Shown: positions 17,053 through 26,400 of the stretch, in pieces
Layout: each line of letters starts with the position of its first letter
Position numbering within the stretch: position 1 is the stretch's first letter
From: Thioploca sp.
Lineage (GTDB): Bacteria; Pseudomonadota; Gammaproteobacteria; Beggiatoales; Beggiatoaceae
Direction of reading: 5' to 3'
NCBI GenBank assembly: GCA_030627235.1
Contig: DAOUSL010000011.1
Location: 1-41,389 of the forward strand
Length of the DNA stretch: 41,389 bases
The notes under the pieces: model-generated
Database searches by the model: none
Seen by the model: the letters and a program-made list of their open reading frames with translations, nothing else
What the model was told of the DNA's origin: nothing
Made by a program: the position numbers and the translations under genes

Positions 17053-17654
17053 AGTTTGTTAGATTTAGCTTCAGAAAATAACCAATTCAGACAGTTAAAT
17101 AATTTTGGTAAATTTTCCAGTGCAGAATAGCTAATGACATCCATCTTTAACACTTTATTTCGTAAACTAGCAAATTGCCAAATACTACCAGTTGTCACAA
17201 TACCAAAAACTTCTAAAGTTTCATCTTGATTAAAACGTTGGGCAGCGATCATTTCAGATAAGGCCTGAGCCCAACCTTCATTAAAATTTTCTTTTTTCGC
17301 TTCAGCTACACAAATAACTGGCTGAGTAAAAATTGTTCCAATGGGAGAAGCTGGTGCAATTAGAAAATCTGGTATACCTATCAATCCATCCTTTTCGTCT
17401 ACATCAAAACGCATATGTGACCATACTGGTAAATCATTAGCATTAGAGATTATATTTAAGATAGGAGAGATCATGGTTTCACAAATTGCACTTTCACTAA
17501 CATAATTACGTCGGAGTTGTAAATTATTTTGAATTAAACTTAGAATCTCTTTATTAATACTAATTGTTTTTTGTTGTATAAAATATTGTTCTTCTAACTT
17601 AATTTCAAATTTTAATGCAACTTCTTCATAAGTTTTTAACGTTCCATAAGACAT
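17049..17654 (-). CDS. PD-(D/E)XK nuclease-like protein, first gene of an ATPase operon
   Basis: The 201 residues form an intact PD-(D/E)XK core: E60 in SESAICETM, D96 in GIPDFLIAP, E118-A-K120 in VICVAEAKKEN and Q130 in WAQALSEMIAAQ. The arrangement resembles the N-terminal nuclease domain of type I restriction HsdR subunits and stand-alone relatives, but there is no helicase domain. The C-terminus (EVFGIVTTGSIWQFASLRN) also resembles the end of that nuclease domain. It overlaps the ATPase start by ATGA, so the two are made from one transcript. It is intact, whereas the two genes after it are broken. A role in DNA cleavage of foreign DNA is inference. Confidence 0.75.
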   Translation of the reverse strand: MSYGTLKTYEEVALKFEIKLEEQYFIQQKTISINKEILSLIQNNLQLRRNYVSESAICETMISPILNIISNANDLPVWSHMRFDVDEKDGLIGIPDFLIAPASPIGTIFTQPVICVAEAKKENFNEGWAQALSEMIAAQRFNQDETLEVFGIVTTGSIWQFASLRNKVLKMDVISYSALENLPKLFNCLNWLFSEAKSNKL

Positions 17655-17685
17655 ATATTATAAATGGTATTATGAATATTAAGAC

Positions 17686-17715
17686 AGGCCGGGTCAGCCA
17701 AAGCATAACCCGACA
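17686..17715. repeat. Dispersed palindromic repeat, copy 1 (GGGT...ACCCGAC type)
   Basis: CGGGT (17690-17694) pairs with ACCCG (17708-17712). The same sequence type recurs at 32693-32722 with matching ends (AGG...GGGT and CGACATTT). This copy lies just downstream of petC and just upstream of the inserted nuclease operon, the place where the insertion boundary is expected. Confidence 0.6.
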
Positions 17716-17727
17716 TTTTCAAATAAC

Positions 17728-18444
17728 TTAATGTATATCTTTCCAATATTCTTTCTTCAACAAAATTGCGAAGATTAAGAAAATAAATAAGAAAAGAATT
17801 ACTTTCCAACCTAAAGCAAGACGCTGCAATTTAGCTGGTTCACCAATATAATCAAGAAAGTTTACTAAATCAGTTACATCTTTCTTATATTGTTCAGCTT
17901 TATCTTTTGAACCTATCAATTTCAAAGAAGTAATAACCTTATGGCCATCATGTTCTTCATAAACCGCTTCTTGCCAACCTTGACGATCCCACATTACATG
18001 CGGCATACCAACATCTGGAAATATTAAATTATTTACTCCAAATGGGCGAGAAGGGTCTAAATAGAAACTCATCATATAAGTATATAACCAATCAGTTCCA
18101 CGAGATCTAGAAATCACACTCAAGTCAGGAGGAGTTACTCCAAACCATTTCTTAGAATCTGCCTTATCCATTGCAATGCTCATGGTTTCTCCGACTTTAT
18201 CAGCACTGAACATAAAATCTTTCAGCAACTCTTCATCAGAAATTCCAATATCTTTTCCAATACGTTGAAAACGCACATAATCAGCTGAATGACAACCAGA
18301 ACAATAATCAACAAATAATTGAGCTCCAGCTTTCAGAGAATCATTATCAGTTAGATCATTATTAACATGTTGTAATGCAACACCACCAGACGCAAATCCG
18401 ATACTAGGCAACAATAAAATTAAAGTAGTAATCAATTTTTTCAT
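17728..18444 (-). CDS. petC: Ubiquinol-cytochrome c reductase, cytochrome c1
   Basis: Haem c subunit of the bc1 complex, which takes electrons from the Rieske protein and hands them to a soluble cytochrome c. The 238 residues have a signal peptide (to about residue 19), the haem motif CSGCH (C48, C51, H52), PPDLS and RSRGTDWLYTYM typical of cytochrome c1, the Met-ligand region DVGMPHVMW and a C-terminal anchor helix (VILFLFIFLIFAILL). Its ATG overlaps the petB stop by one base. In related genomes sspA follows directly; here a repeat and a nuclease operon follow. Confidence 0.97.
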   Translation of the reverse strand: MKKLITTLILLLPSIGFASGGVALQHVNNDLTDNDSLKAGAQLFVDYCSGCHSADYVRFQRIGKDIGISDEELLKDFMFSADKVGETMSIAMDKADSKKWFGVTPPDLSVISRSRGTDWLYTYMMSFYLDPSRPFGVNNLIFPDVGMPHVMWDRQGWQEAVYEEHDGHKVITSLKLIGSKDKAEQYKKDVTDLVNFLDYIGEPAKLQRLALGWKVILFLFIFLIFAILLKKEYWKDIH

Positions 18445-19667
18445 TATGTTAACCTTTCTGGTACTGGTTTAGTCTTATCTATCTTAGAATAGAATGGCAT
18501 TAACAAGAAAAATCCGAAGTAAATAACGGAAAATATTTGAGCAAACAAAGTTTTAGTTGCAGTTGGAGCTTGCATACCTAAATAACATAAACCAAAGAAA
18601 GCTATTACAAATAAGAATAAGGCAAATTTAAATATTGGGCCTTTATAGCGAATAGACTTAACTGGGCTACGGTCTAACCATGGTAATGCAAATAAAATTA
18701 CGATAGATCCGCCCATAGCTATTACGCCCATTAACTTATCTGGGACAGCACGTAAGATGGCATAAAATGGAGTAAAATACCAAAGTGGTGCAATATGCTC
18801 TGGGGTTTGCATTGAATCAGCTGGGAAGAAGTTATTAGCTTCAAGGAAATAACCACCTAATTCTGGCGCATAGAATACTACTGCGGAAAAGAGTATTAAA
18901 AATACCGTTACACCTACAATATCCTTAACTGAATAATAAGGATGGAAAGGAATACCATCTAATGGAATACCAGTTTTTGGATCTTTATTTTTCTTAATTT
19001 CGATACCATCTGGGTTATTAGAACCTACTTCATGTAAAGCAATAATATGCACTACTGCTAAACCTAATAAGACCATTGGTACTGCTACTACATGATAAAT
19101 AAAGAATCGATTCAAGGTAGCATCAGCAATTACAAAATCACCACGTACCCAAATTGCTAAATCTTCACCTATTATTGGAATTGCCCCAAACAAGGAAAGA
19201 ATAACCTGAGCTCCCCAATAAGACATCTGTCCCCAAGGTAATAAATAACCCAAGAAAGATTCAGCCATTAGGCAAACATAAATAAACATTCCAATGATCC
19301 AAATCAACTCACGAGGTTTTCTATATGATCCATATAATAAAGCTCGGAACATATGCAGATAAACCGCAATAAAGAAGAAGGAAGCACCAGTTGAATGCAG
19401 ATAGCGAATCAACCAACCGTAATCAACATCACGCATGATGTATTCTACTGAAGCAAATGCCATTTGAGCATCTGGTTTATAGTTAGTAGCTAAGAAAATT
19501 CCGGTGAGAATTTGTAACACTAACATCATTAAAGCTAATGAGCCGAAATAATACCAAAAATTAAAATTCTTAGGTGCGTAATATTTGGCTAGATGCTCAT
19601 CCCACAGCTTTGTCATAGGAAAACGTGCGTCTACCCATTCCCTACTTGCATTTAATATTTTAGCCAT
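18444..19667 (-). CDS. petB: Ubiquinol-cytochrome c reductase, cytochrome b
   Basis: Membrane core of the bc1 complex holding the two b haems and both quinone sites. The 407 residues are full length (N- and C-terminal halves fused as in proteobacteria). Visible landmarks are WYYFGSLALMMLVLQILTGI, the four haem His in helices B and D (WLIRYLHSTGASFFF, YLHMFRALLYGSYR, FFIYHVVAVPMVL, VVHIIALHEVGSNNP), LLPWGQMSYWGAQV, and the quinol-oxidation-site motif as PEHIAPLWYFTPFYAILR (PEW-equivalent). It is sandwiched between petA and petC with one-base overlaps on either side, so the three are one operon. Confidence 0.98.
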   Translation of the reverse strand: MAKILNASREWVDARFPMTKLWDEHLAKYYAPKNFNFWYYFGSLALMMLVLQILTGIFLATNYKPDAQMAFASVEYIMRDVDYGWLIRYLHSTGASFFFIAVYLHMFRALLYGSYRKPRELIWIIGMFIYVCLMAESFLGYLLPWGQMSYWGAQVILSLFGAIPIIGEDLAIWVRGDFVIADATLNRFFIYHVVAVPMVLLGLAVVHIIALHEVGSNNPDGIEIKKNKDPKTGIPLDGIPFHPYYSVKDIVGVTVFLILFSAVVFYAPELGGYFLEANNFFPADSMQTPEHIAPLWYFTPFYAILRAVPDKLMGVIAMGGSIVILFALPWLDRSPVKSIRYKGPIFKFALFLFVIAFFGLCYLGMQAPTATKTLFAQIFSVIYFGFFLLMPFYSKIDKTKPVPERLT

Positions 19668-20272
19668 TAAGCAGCTCCTTCTTGATCAATACCGATTAAA
19701 ATACGGCTATCATTGATATAAGTATGAGGCGGGACAACTAAATTAGTTGGTGCTGGCAAACCAGAGTAAATGCGTCCAGCTAAATCAAATTTAGAACCAT
19801 GACAAGGACAGAAAAATCCTCCTTTCCAATCTGGATCAATTCCAGCTCCTGCTGGATCATCTTCTTTAACGTGAGTTGGAGAACAACCCAGATGAGTACA
19901 GATTCCTACTACTACTAAATATTCCGATTTAATAGCTCTACTTGGATTTTTAGTATATGCTGGTTGCTGTTCAACAACATCAGAATTTGGATCCGCTAGT
20001 TTAGTATCTAAAGTCGCTAAATCTGTCAGATTCTTTTCGGTTCGTCTAACAACCCATACTGGCTTTCCACGCCATTCTACAGTAACTTTTTCGCCTGGCT
20101 CAAGTTTACTGATATCAACTTCAACTGGAGCACCAGCTGCTTGTGCTTTTGCACTCGGTTTTAGGGACATTACAAATGGAACTGCTGCAAAGCCAGCTCC
20201 GACAGCCCCAACCACCGATGTCGCCGCAATTAAAAATCGACGTTTACCTTTATCATCTATGCCTTCAGTCAT
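19667..20272 (-). CDS. petA: Ubiquinol-cytochrome c reductase, Rieske iron-sulfur subunit
   Basis: High-potential [2Fe-2S] subunit of the bc1 complex. The 201 residues carry the two cluster boxes CTHLGC (C125, H127, C130) and CPCHGS (C155, C157, H158). Near the N-terminus KRRFLIAATSVVGAVGAG is a twin-arginine signal that also stays as the membrane anchor, as usual for this subunit. SGLPAPTNLVVPPHTY is the proline loop. It is the first gene of petABC. AAGGTAAGG lies upstream of the ATG at a somewhat long distance. The promoter should lie in the 440-bp divergent gap. Confidence 0.97.
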   Translation of the reverse strand: MTEGIDDKGKRRFLIAATSVVGAVGAGFAAVPFVMSLKPSAKAQAAGAPVEVDISKLEPGEKVTVEWRGKPVWVVRRTEKNLTDLATLDTKLADPNSDVVEQQPAYTKNPSRAIKSEYLVVVGICTHLGCSPTHVKEDDPAGAGIDPDWKGGFFCPCHGSKFDLAGRIYSGLPAPTNLVVPPHTYINDSRILIGIDQEGAA

Positions 20273-20713
20273 GTCAAAAGACCTTACCTTTAGTGATACA
20301 TCCTTGAGAATAATACTAACTTGAAAGTACTAGTAACTTAGAAATGGTAGTTTTAATGAAATCAATAACTACCAAACTACGAGTTTATTAAAAAATAGAT
20401 TAATTCTAAAATATTTGAAAAATAATTGACTAAGATGCAGTTCTGGACTACTCTAGTGAAAAAACAATACAATTATAGTTAGAATATGCAGATTTTTGCC
20501 ACTATAACATATTTATCTAAATTAAGCTATACCAACGGTATTACACTAAATCTAAAATACACTATTAAATATAACAATATACTGATATATTTATTATTTT
20601 CTTTGAGAAATATTTATCAAGGATAAATACCTTTCATTAATAGCTTGAAAACCAGTTTTTATAACTAGAAAAATTTCTTAAATTAAAGCATACCATAGCA
20701 TTTATTACAAATA
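20273..20713. other. 440-bp divergent intergenic region without a gene
   Basis: AT-rich, no frame of note on either strand and no repeat seen. It must hold the promoters of petABC (minus) and of the TPR gene (plus), but I cannot name -35/-10 boxes with confidence in such AT-rich sequence. Confidence 0.6.
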
Positions 20714-23140
20714 ATGACTAAAAAGAAAAAAACCTTCCCAAATCAACCGTTATCATCCCAAAAAGCCAATGAACTTTTAACAAAAGGTAAATATAAAGAA
20801 GCTACTGATATTTATAAAAAGCTATTGAAAATTGAACAACGAGAAGAATGGCAAGCTGGATTAGCTAAAGCTTATTTATTACGGGCTAAAAATTTAGCAA
20901 CCAAAGGCATGTATAAAGAAGCAGTAGTTTTGTGGGAAAATAGAGCAATCACATGTAATGACAAGGAATCATTTGATCAATATATTTATTGGTTAGTTGA
21001 AGCTGGATATTATAGTCGTGCTGTTAGTGCATTAATGGAAGCAGATACATATTTACCAGCAGAAACCTTACAACAATTATTAACTAAATTTGGGGTATTG
21101 TTATTCAAAGGAAACTCTGAGTTTATGGTAGCTCTACCCAAAGATAGCTCTTTAGTAAAACATTATACAATTATTCAGCAAGCGTTAACCGCATATTATC
21201 AAAATAATAAAAAATTATGTGAAGAACATATTAGTCAAATTCCATTTCGTTCTCCTTATCGAGATTTTTGTTTTTTATTCAAAGCACTACTTAGCATTGA
21301 TTCTAATCAAAATTTGGCTAATGAATTATTAACAAAAATACCATTAGATTCTCCATACGGTAACTTTGCTAATTTAATTAAATTGGCGATAGAGCCTCAT
21401 GATATAAAGCTATTGAGTAAATTGACTAATTTAAGTCTTACTGAACAACAATTTATTGCTCAGATAAAGGGTTGGAATAAACAACAATTTAAGGCTATTA
21501 TAGCTCTCCAAACAGCTATCAATAAAAAAGTCAATAATAGTGATACAGTGCTAGAGATTCTTATTAATAATCGAAAAATATTTGGAGAACAATATGTTAA
21601 ACAGACTTGTTTAGCTATCTTACCAAACTGTCCGAATAGAATTAAATTATATGAAAAAACATTTACCCCTTTATCTGAATTTGAAAAAAATCGGATTTTA
21701 GCATTAAATTATGAGCAACAAAACAGGTTATTAATAGCTAAAAAACATTGGCAAATTTGTATAGAAATACTAACTAAAAATCGCCATCAAAACTCACTTA
21801 AAATTGCTCTTATTCTTAGGCATCAAGTTACAATTCTAAAACAGCATGGTGAATTTTTCGATAAAAAATATGTACCTGAATTTCTTATTGAAAGTCTTAA
21901 CTTTGATCCAGATGATAAAGAATGTTTTTTAGATTTAATCTTATGGTATAAGAAAAATAACCAACTGAAAGATTATTATAAATGGATTGAAATAGCAGTT
22001 ACTAAATTACCACAAGATAATGATATTTTATTTATGGCAATGGAAGCTGCAACTGATAGAAAATCCTTTAAGAAAGCTCTCAAATATGCAATAACTTTAT
22101 TAAAAACTGATCCGATTAATGTAAAAGCTCTCAATATTGCTAGTTCTTCTCATATAGCACATGCTCATAAATTAATAAAAAATGCTAGATACCCTTTGGC
22201 ACATAAAGAGTTACAAGAAGCTGCTAAATTTGAAAAAGCTGCTACTGGTATTATTCAAATCAATCAAGGTTTGTTAGAACTACAAGAACAAGAATTTATC
22301 AAACCAATACCTTCAATAAAACAAGAAGTTAAACCATTAAAACCAATCAGCTCAAAAGAGTTACAAATAGTTACTAAACAATATCCACAAACAATAAAAT
22401 TATTACAAGCAGGAGTTAAATTAGCTGGTGGTAGAATTTTAGGAATATTTCAGTTAATAATAATTACTCAAAAGCAAAGTATTGATTTTAATAAAATTTA
22501 CCCTTTAGTTACTGAAACAAAATTTAAATTATTTGCTACTAAAAATTTGCCAACTAAATATGAAGCATTGGAACTAATTAATTTAATTAATCATTATTCT
22601 GAAGAAGAAGTAAATTTCTTATATTATGCAGTTGAGATAATTAAAAGTAATATTATTAATTTTATTAAAATAGAGCTTTCTAAAAATGACATGCTTAATC
22701 TGTGCAAATGTATGAAAAAAATAGGACATCATGAAATATTAGAAAAACTTGCCACTAATTCTCTTAAACGTTGGAAACAACAACCTACTTTTATCTTTTA
22801 TCAAATTTATGGAATTGCCAAAGGAACTGCCTGGTATCTTTCTGAACAACAGCTTAATAAACTGGAAAAAGCCGCTGATAATGCTAAAAAACAAAGCGAT
22901 GAATATACTGCAATAATGATTGCAAAGTTTGTAGAACAAATGTATGAAGGAATATTCCCCAAGAATACTTTTTTTGATAGCTTGCTTGATGAGGAAAAAC
23001 TAGAAGTAGCCTTGGAAAAAATTGAAGCTAATATGGATGAAATAGAACAAAAAGACGATATTGAACCTCAGGAAATGCAAGAAATTATCAAGCAATTTAA
23101 AGAATTAAGTATGCCTATAACATCTGGGAGAAAAAAATGA
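20714..23140 (+). CDS. Large TPR-repeat protein, partner of a J-like protein
   Basis: The 808 residues lack a signal peptide and start very basic (MTKKKKTF). Residues about 15-115 show TPR-type helical pairs (ANELLTKGKYKEATDIYKKL, KNLATKGMYKEAVVLWENRA, YWLVEAGYYSRAVSALMEA); further TPR-like pairs lie about residues 320-500 (ALKYAITLLKTDPINVKALN). The C-terminal quarter is mixed helical and ends acidic (DEIEQKDDIEPQEMQEI). Function is unknown to me. Its TGA overlaps the ATG of the J-like gene (ATGA), so the two products are made together and probably work together, perhaps as a co-chaperone pair; no Hsp70 gene is adjacent. Residues 335-400 and 540-700 are not covered by obvious repeats. Confidence 0.75.
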   Translation: MTKKKKTFPNQPLSSQKANELLTKGKYKEATDIYKKLLKIEQREEWQAGLAKAYLLRAKNLATKGMYKEAVVLWENRAITCNDKESFDQYIYWLVEAGYYSRAVSALMEADTYLPAETLQQLLTKFGVLLFKGNSEFMVALPKDSSLVKHYTIIQQALTAYYQNNKKLCEEHISQIPFRSPYRDFCFLFKALLSIDSNQNLANELLTKIPLDSPYGNFANLIKLAIEPHDIKLLSKLTNLSLTEQQFIAQIKGWNKQQFKAIIALQTAINKKVNNSDTVLEILINNRKIFGEQYVKQTCLAILPNCPNRIKLYEKTFTPLSEFEKNRILALNYEQQNRLLIAKKHWQICIEILTKNRHQNSLKIALILRHQVTILKQHGEFFDKKYVPEFLIESLNFDPDDKECFLDLILWYKKNNQLKDYYKWIEIAVTKLPQDNDILFMAMEAATDRKSFKKALKYAITLLKTDPINVKALNIASSSHIAHAHKLIKNARYPLAHKELQEAAKFEKAATGIIQINQGLLELQEQEFIKPIPSIKQEVKPLKPISSKELQIVTKQYPQTIKLLQAGVKLAGGRILGIFQLIIITQKQSIDFNKIYPLVTETKFKLFATKNLPTKYEALELINLINHYSEEEVNFLYYAVEIIKSNIINFIKIELSKNDMLNLCKCMKKIGHHEILEKLATNSLKRWKQQPTFIFYQIYGIAKGTAWYLSEQQLNKLEKAADNAKKQSDEYTAIMIAKFVEQMYEGIFPKNTFFDSLLDEEKLEVALEKIEANMDEIEQKDDIEPQEMQEIIKQFKELSMPITSGRKK

Positions 23141-23439
23141 TAACCCCTTTCGATATTTTAGAAGTAGCAGAAAAACCAACTGACGAAGAAGTAAAGAAAG
23201 CTTATTTACAAAAAATTTGTCAATATCCTCCAGAATATAATCCAGAACAATTTCAAATAATTCGTAAAGCTTTTGAAACTATCAAAACTCAATCTCAACG
23301 TGTAAAATATCAGTTATTTCATAGTGAAGTTCCAGATATTAATACATTAGTAGAACGTGTTTTGCAAGCTAATAACCAATATGTTCCAACTGAAAAAGTT
23401 TTTACCAAAGCATTGTTAGAAAGCTTTCAGAAAGATTAG
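23137..23439 (+). CDS. J-like (DnaJ-related) protein lacking the HPD motif
   Basis: The 100 residues start with a J-domain-like fold: PFDILEVAEKPTDEEVKKAY (helices I-II), then QYPPEYNPEQFQIIRKAFET (loop and helix III). In canonical J domains the loop reads HPD; here residues 31-33 are PPE, so stimulation of Hsp70 ATPase by the usual contact is not expected. YPPE followed by NPE.FQ.I..A.E is shared, from memory, by a family of proteobacterial J-like proteins and is not just decay. The rest (ERVLQANNQYVPTEKVFTKA) is a small helical tail. Coupled to the TPR gene by ATGA. Confidence 0.8.
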   Translation: MITPFDILEVAEKPTDEEVKKAYLQKICQYPPEYNPEQFQIIRKAFETIKTQSQRVKYQLFHSEVPDINTLVERVLQANNQYVPTEKVFTKALLESFQKD

Positions 23440-23493
23440 ATATTTATTCTCAACTTATTCGGCCATATGTAAATTTATTTAATAAATAACCCT

Positions 23494-26400
23494 ATGAATT
23501 TTCTAAAAAAATATTTTAAATCTAACCAATCATATAAACCAGCTATCACTGATAAATTGCCAACAGCTATCCTACTAGGTAATCAACGTCAAACCATAAC
23601 TCCAACTATGCTAGATGGTAATATACCAATTTCTTTGGCAGATGCAAGCGTTCATTTTAGTTTGATTCCTAATAACGATATTATAACTGGAATAAGATTA
23701 AGATTTGGAACTTATTGTAGAACTAATAATTGTCATATAACTATAAAAATCAATGAATTTAAACATAGTTTTAATGCTAATTCTTTAATTGATAACGAAT
23801 ATATTGATATATCTTTTTCTAATATACAAACTTGTATTGCTGGCAAATCGTTGGATATTGTTATCTATTCAGAAGATGCGACTAAAGATAATTCGGTAGC
23901 AATTTGGTGTAATCGAATATTGCCACAATTTGTTAATAGTATAACTCCCCAACCTATAATATTACCAGAAGTTTCTAAGCCTACTGTTAGCATTGTAATT
24001 CCAGTATTTAATAAGGCTTTATATACTTATAACTGTTTATTAACATTGCAAAAATATGACTCAGAAATAAGTAAAGAGGTTGTCATAGTAAATAATGCTT
24101 CCAGTGATGCAACTATAGATTTATGCAAACGATTACAAGGTGCTTTCCAAGTTATTAATAATAAAGATAATAAAGGTTTTGTTGAAGCTTGTCGTCAAGG
24201 TGCTGATATTGCCAAAGGTAAGTTTGTGTTATTTTTGAATAATGATACTCAAGTATTACCTAATTGGTTAGCAAATATGGTTAAACTTATGGATTCTAAT
24301 CCAAAAATTGGTATCACTGGTTCTAAATTAATTTATCCAAATGGTCAGTTACAAGAAGCTGGCGGAATTATTTTTAATGATGCAAGTGGTTGGAATTATG
24401 GAAGATTACAAGAACCAACTGAACCTAAATATAATAAAAATCGGGAAGTAGACTACTGTTCTGGTGCTAGTTTAATGATTCGGAAAGCTTTATGGGAGCA
24501 AATTGGGGGATTTGATTTACGTTATGCTCCAGCTTACTATGAAGATACTGATTTATGTTTTGCAACTCGTGCAGCTGGTTACAAGGTTATCTATTGCCAT
24601 GATTCTGAAGTAATTCATCATGAAGGAATAACCGCCGGTACTGATATTCAAACTGGTTACAAAGCTTATCAAGCTATCAATCGGAAAAAATTTCAAGCTA
24701 AATGGTGGAATGTATTATCCAATCATCCATTACCCCCACCACAATCTTCCCATGAGGAAGCAGCTTTCCGATTTGAAACTAACCAGCCAATTAAGTTTCG
24801 GATTCCAAACGAAAAAATACTGGCAACTCATTTCCTTGCTCAAGGTTGGGCGGCTAATTTTTGGAGTTATTTAAACTTAAAACAAGTTGATGCTGAGTTA
24901 GAATTTATTCAATCAATTGGTTTTAATACAGTAATTTTATTAATTCCTTGGGTTGGTTTTCAAACTAAAATACAGCCAATAACTTATTACGAAGAATATT
25001 TTACTTTGTTTGAACAGCTATTGGATAGGATTCAAGAATTTGATTTACAAGTAATATTACGGATTGGTTATAGTCATGACAATGGACCAGATAGTGAACC
25101 AGAAGGCTTTCTACGACAGGTGGTAATTGGAGCTGATACTGTAACCATGAAAGCTTGGTGTGATTACTTAGATAGATTGTGGTCGATAGCTAAATCAAGA
25201 CCAAATATTTTAGGTGGTTTTATCACATGGGAAGATTTCTTTTTCATGGATTTGACTCATATTCATTTAGATCAACGTTTATTATTCGCAACTCGTACCG
25301 GTTATCAAAATTATCTGGAAACAAATTATAGTTTGGATGAACTTGCTAATCGTTATAAACAGCCATTTAGCAATTATACTGAAGTTCCAATTCCCGAATT
25401 TAAATCCAGTGCGATTCATTTATTTTGTGAATTTTGGGATGAAATTTTAATCAATGTGATATTTAAGCAATCTAAACAACATTTTCCAGCTTTGTCAATG
25501 GAAATCAGGACAGATTGTGATCCACAAGAAAACAGCCATATTTGCCACGAACAAACCTTTGATTTAACTAATGATACTAATATTAGTACAATTTATTATG
25601 CTCCAGCTTGGGGAGCTTCCAATGACGGTGGATTAGAATCATCAGCAACTATTCTCCAACGTATGCAGTTTATGTTTGACCATATTCGTTCTAAAACAAA
25701 TAATTTAATTTTTATTGACCAATTTAATTTTATTGATAATACTCCTGGTTTTGAACATAACACTGGTATTACTGCTACTGAAATGCCAAAATTTTTGGCT
25801 GGAGTTGCAGATATTTTACGATATAATACTGTCGGTTATGGTATGTGGACATTACGAGATGTCAGAGCTAATGCTTTGAAAAATGGTATATTTGCTCGTG
25901 ATTATCCATGTTGGAAATTGGAAAATGCTGAAATTGTATCCAATGATAATAGTCAGGCTGTATTATTAAGTATAGGTGGTAAGCTTAGTCAGTTATTGAC
26001 TTGGTGTGTAGGTGTACCTTATGTCAAAAATAAACCTTTCCAATTGGATTTTAGATTGAAAACAGCTGATGGAACTGGTGAATTAAAGCTGGTTATTATC
26101 AATGAAAATGAGATAATTCATACAGTTAATATTTATCCAGAAGCTAATGATGTTTGGCAAGATATTCATTTGGAAAATATTCCGTTTTATCTTAACCATG
26201 AGTTACGCTTGGAGAATTTAGGTAGCCCAATTTTAGTAACTGATTTTTACCTGTATCAAATTTGGCAAGAGAATGGAATTATTGATACTAAAGGTAAACC
26301 AAAACCATTTTACAATGATTTAATAGCCCTTAATCATAAGTTGAATAATTGCAAACCAACTATTCCTGCCAGTTATTTTCAGCAAATAACTCCGAAGAAT

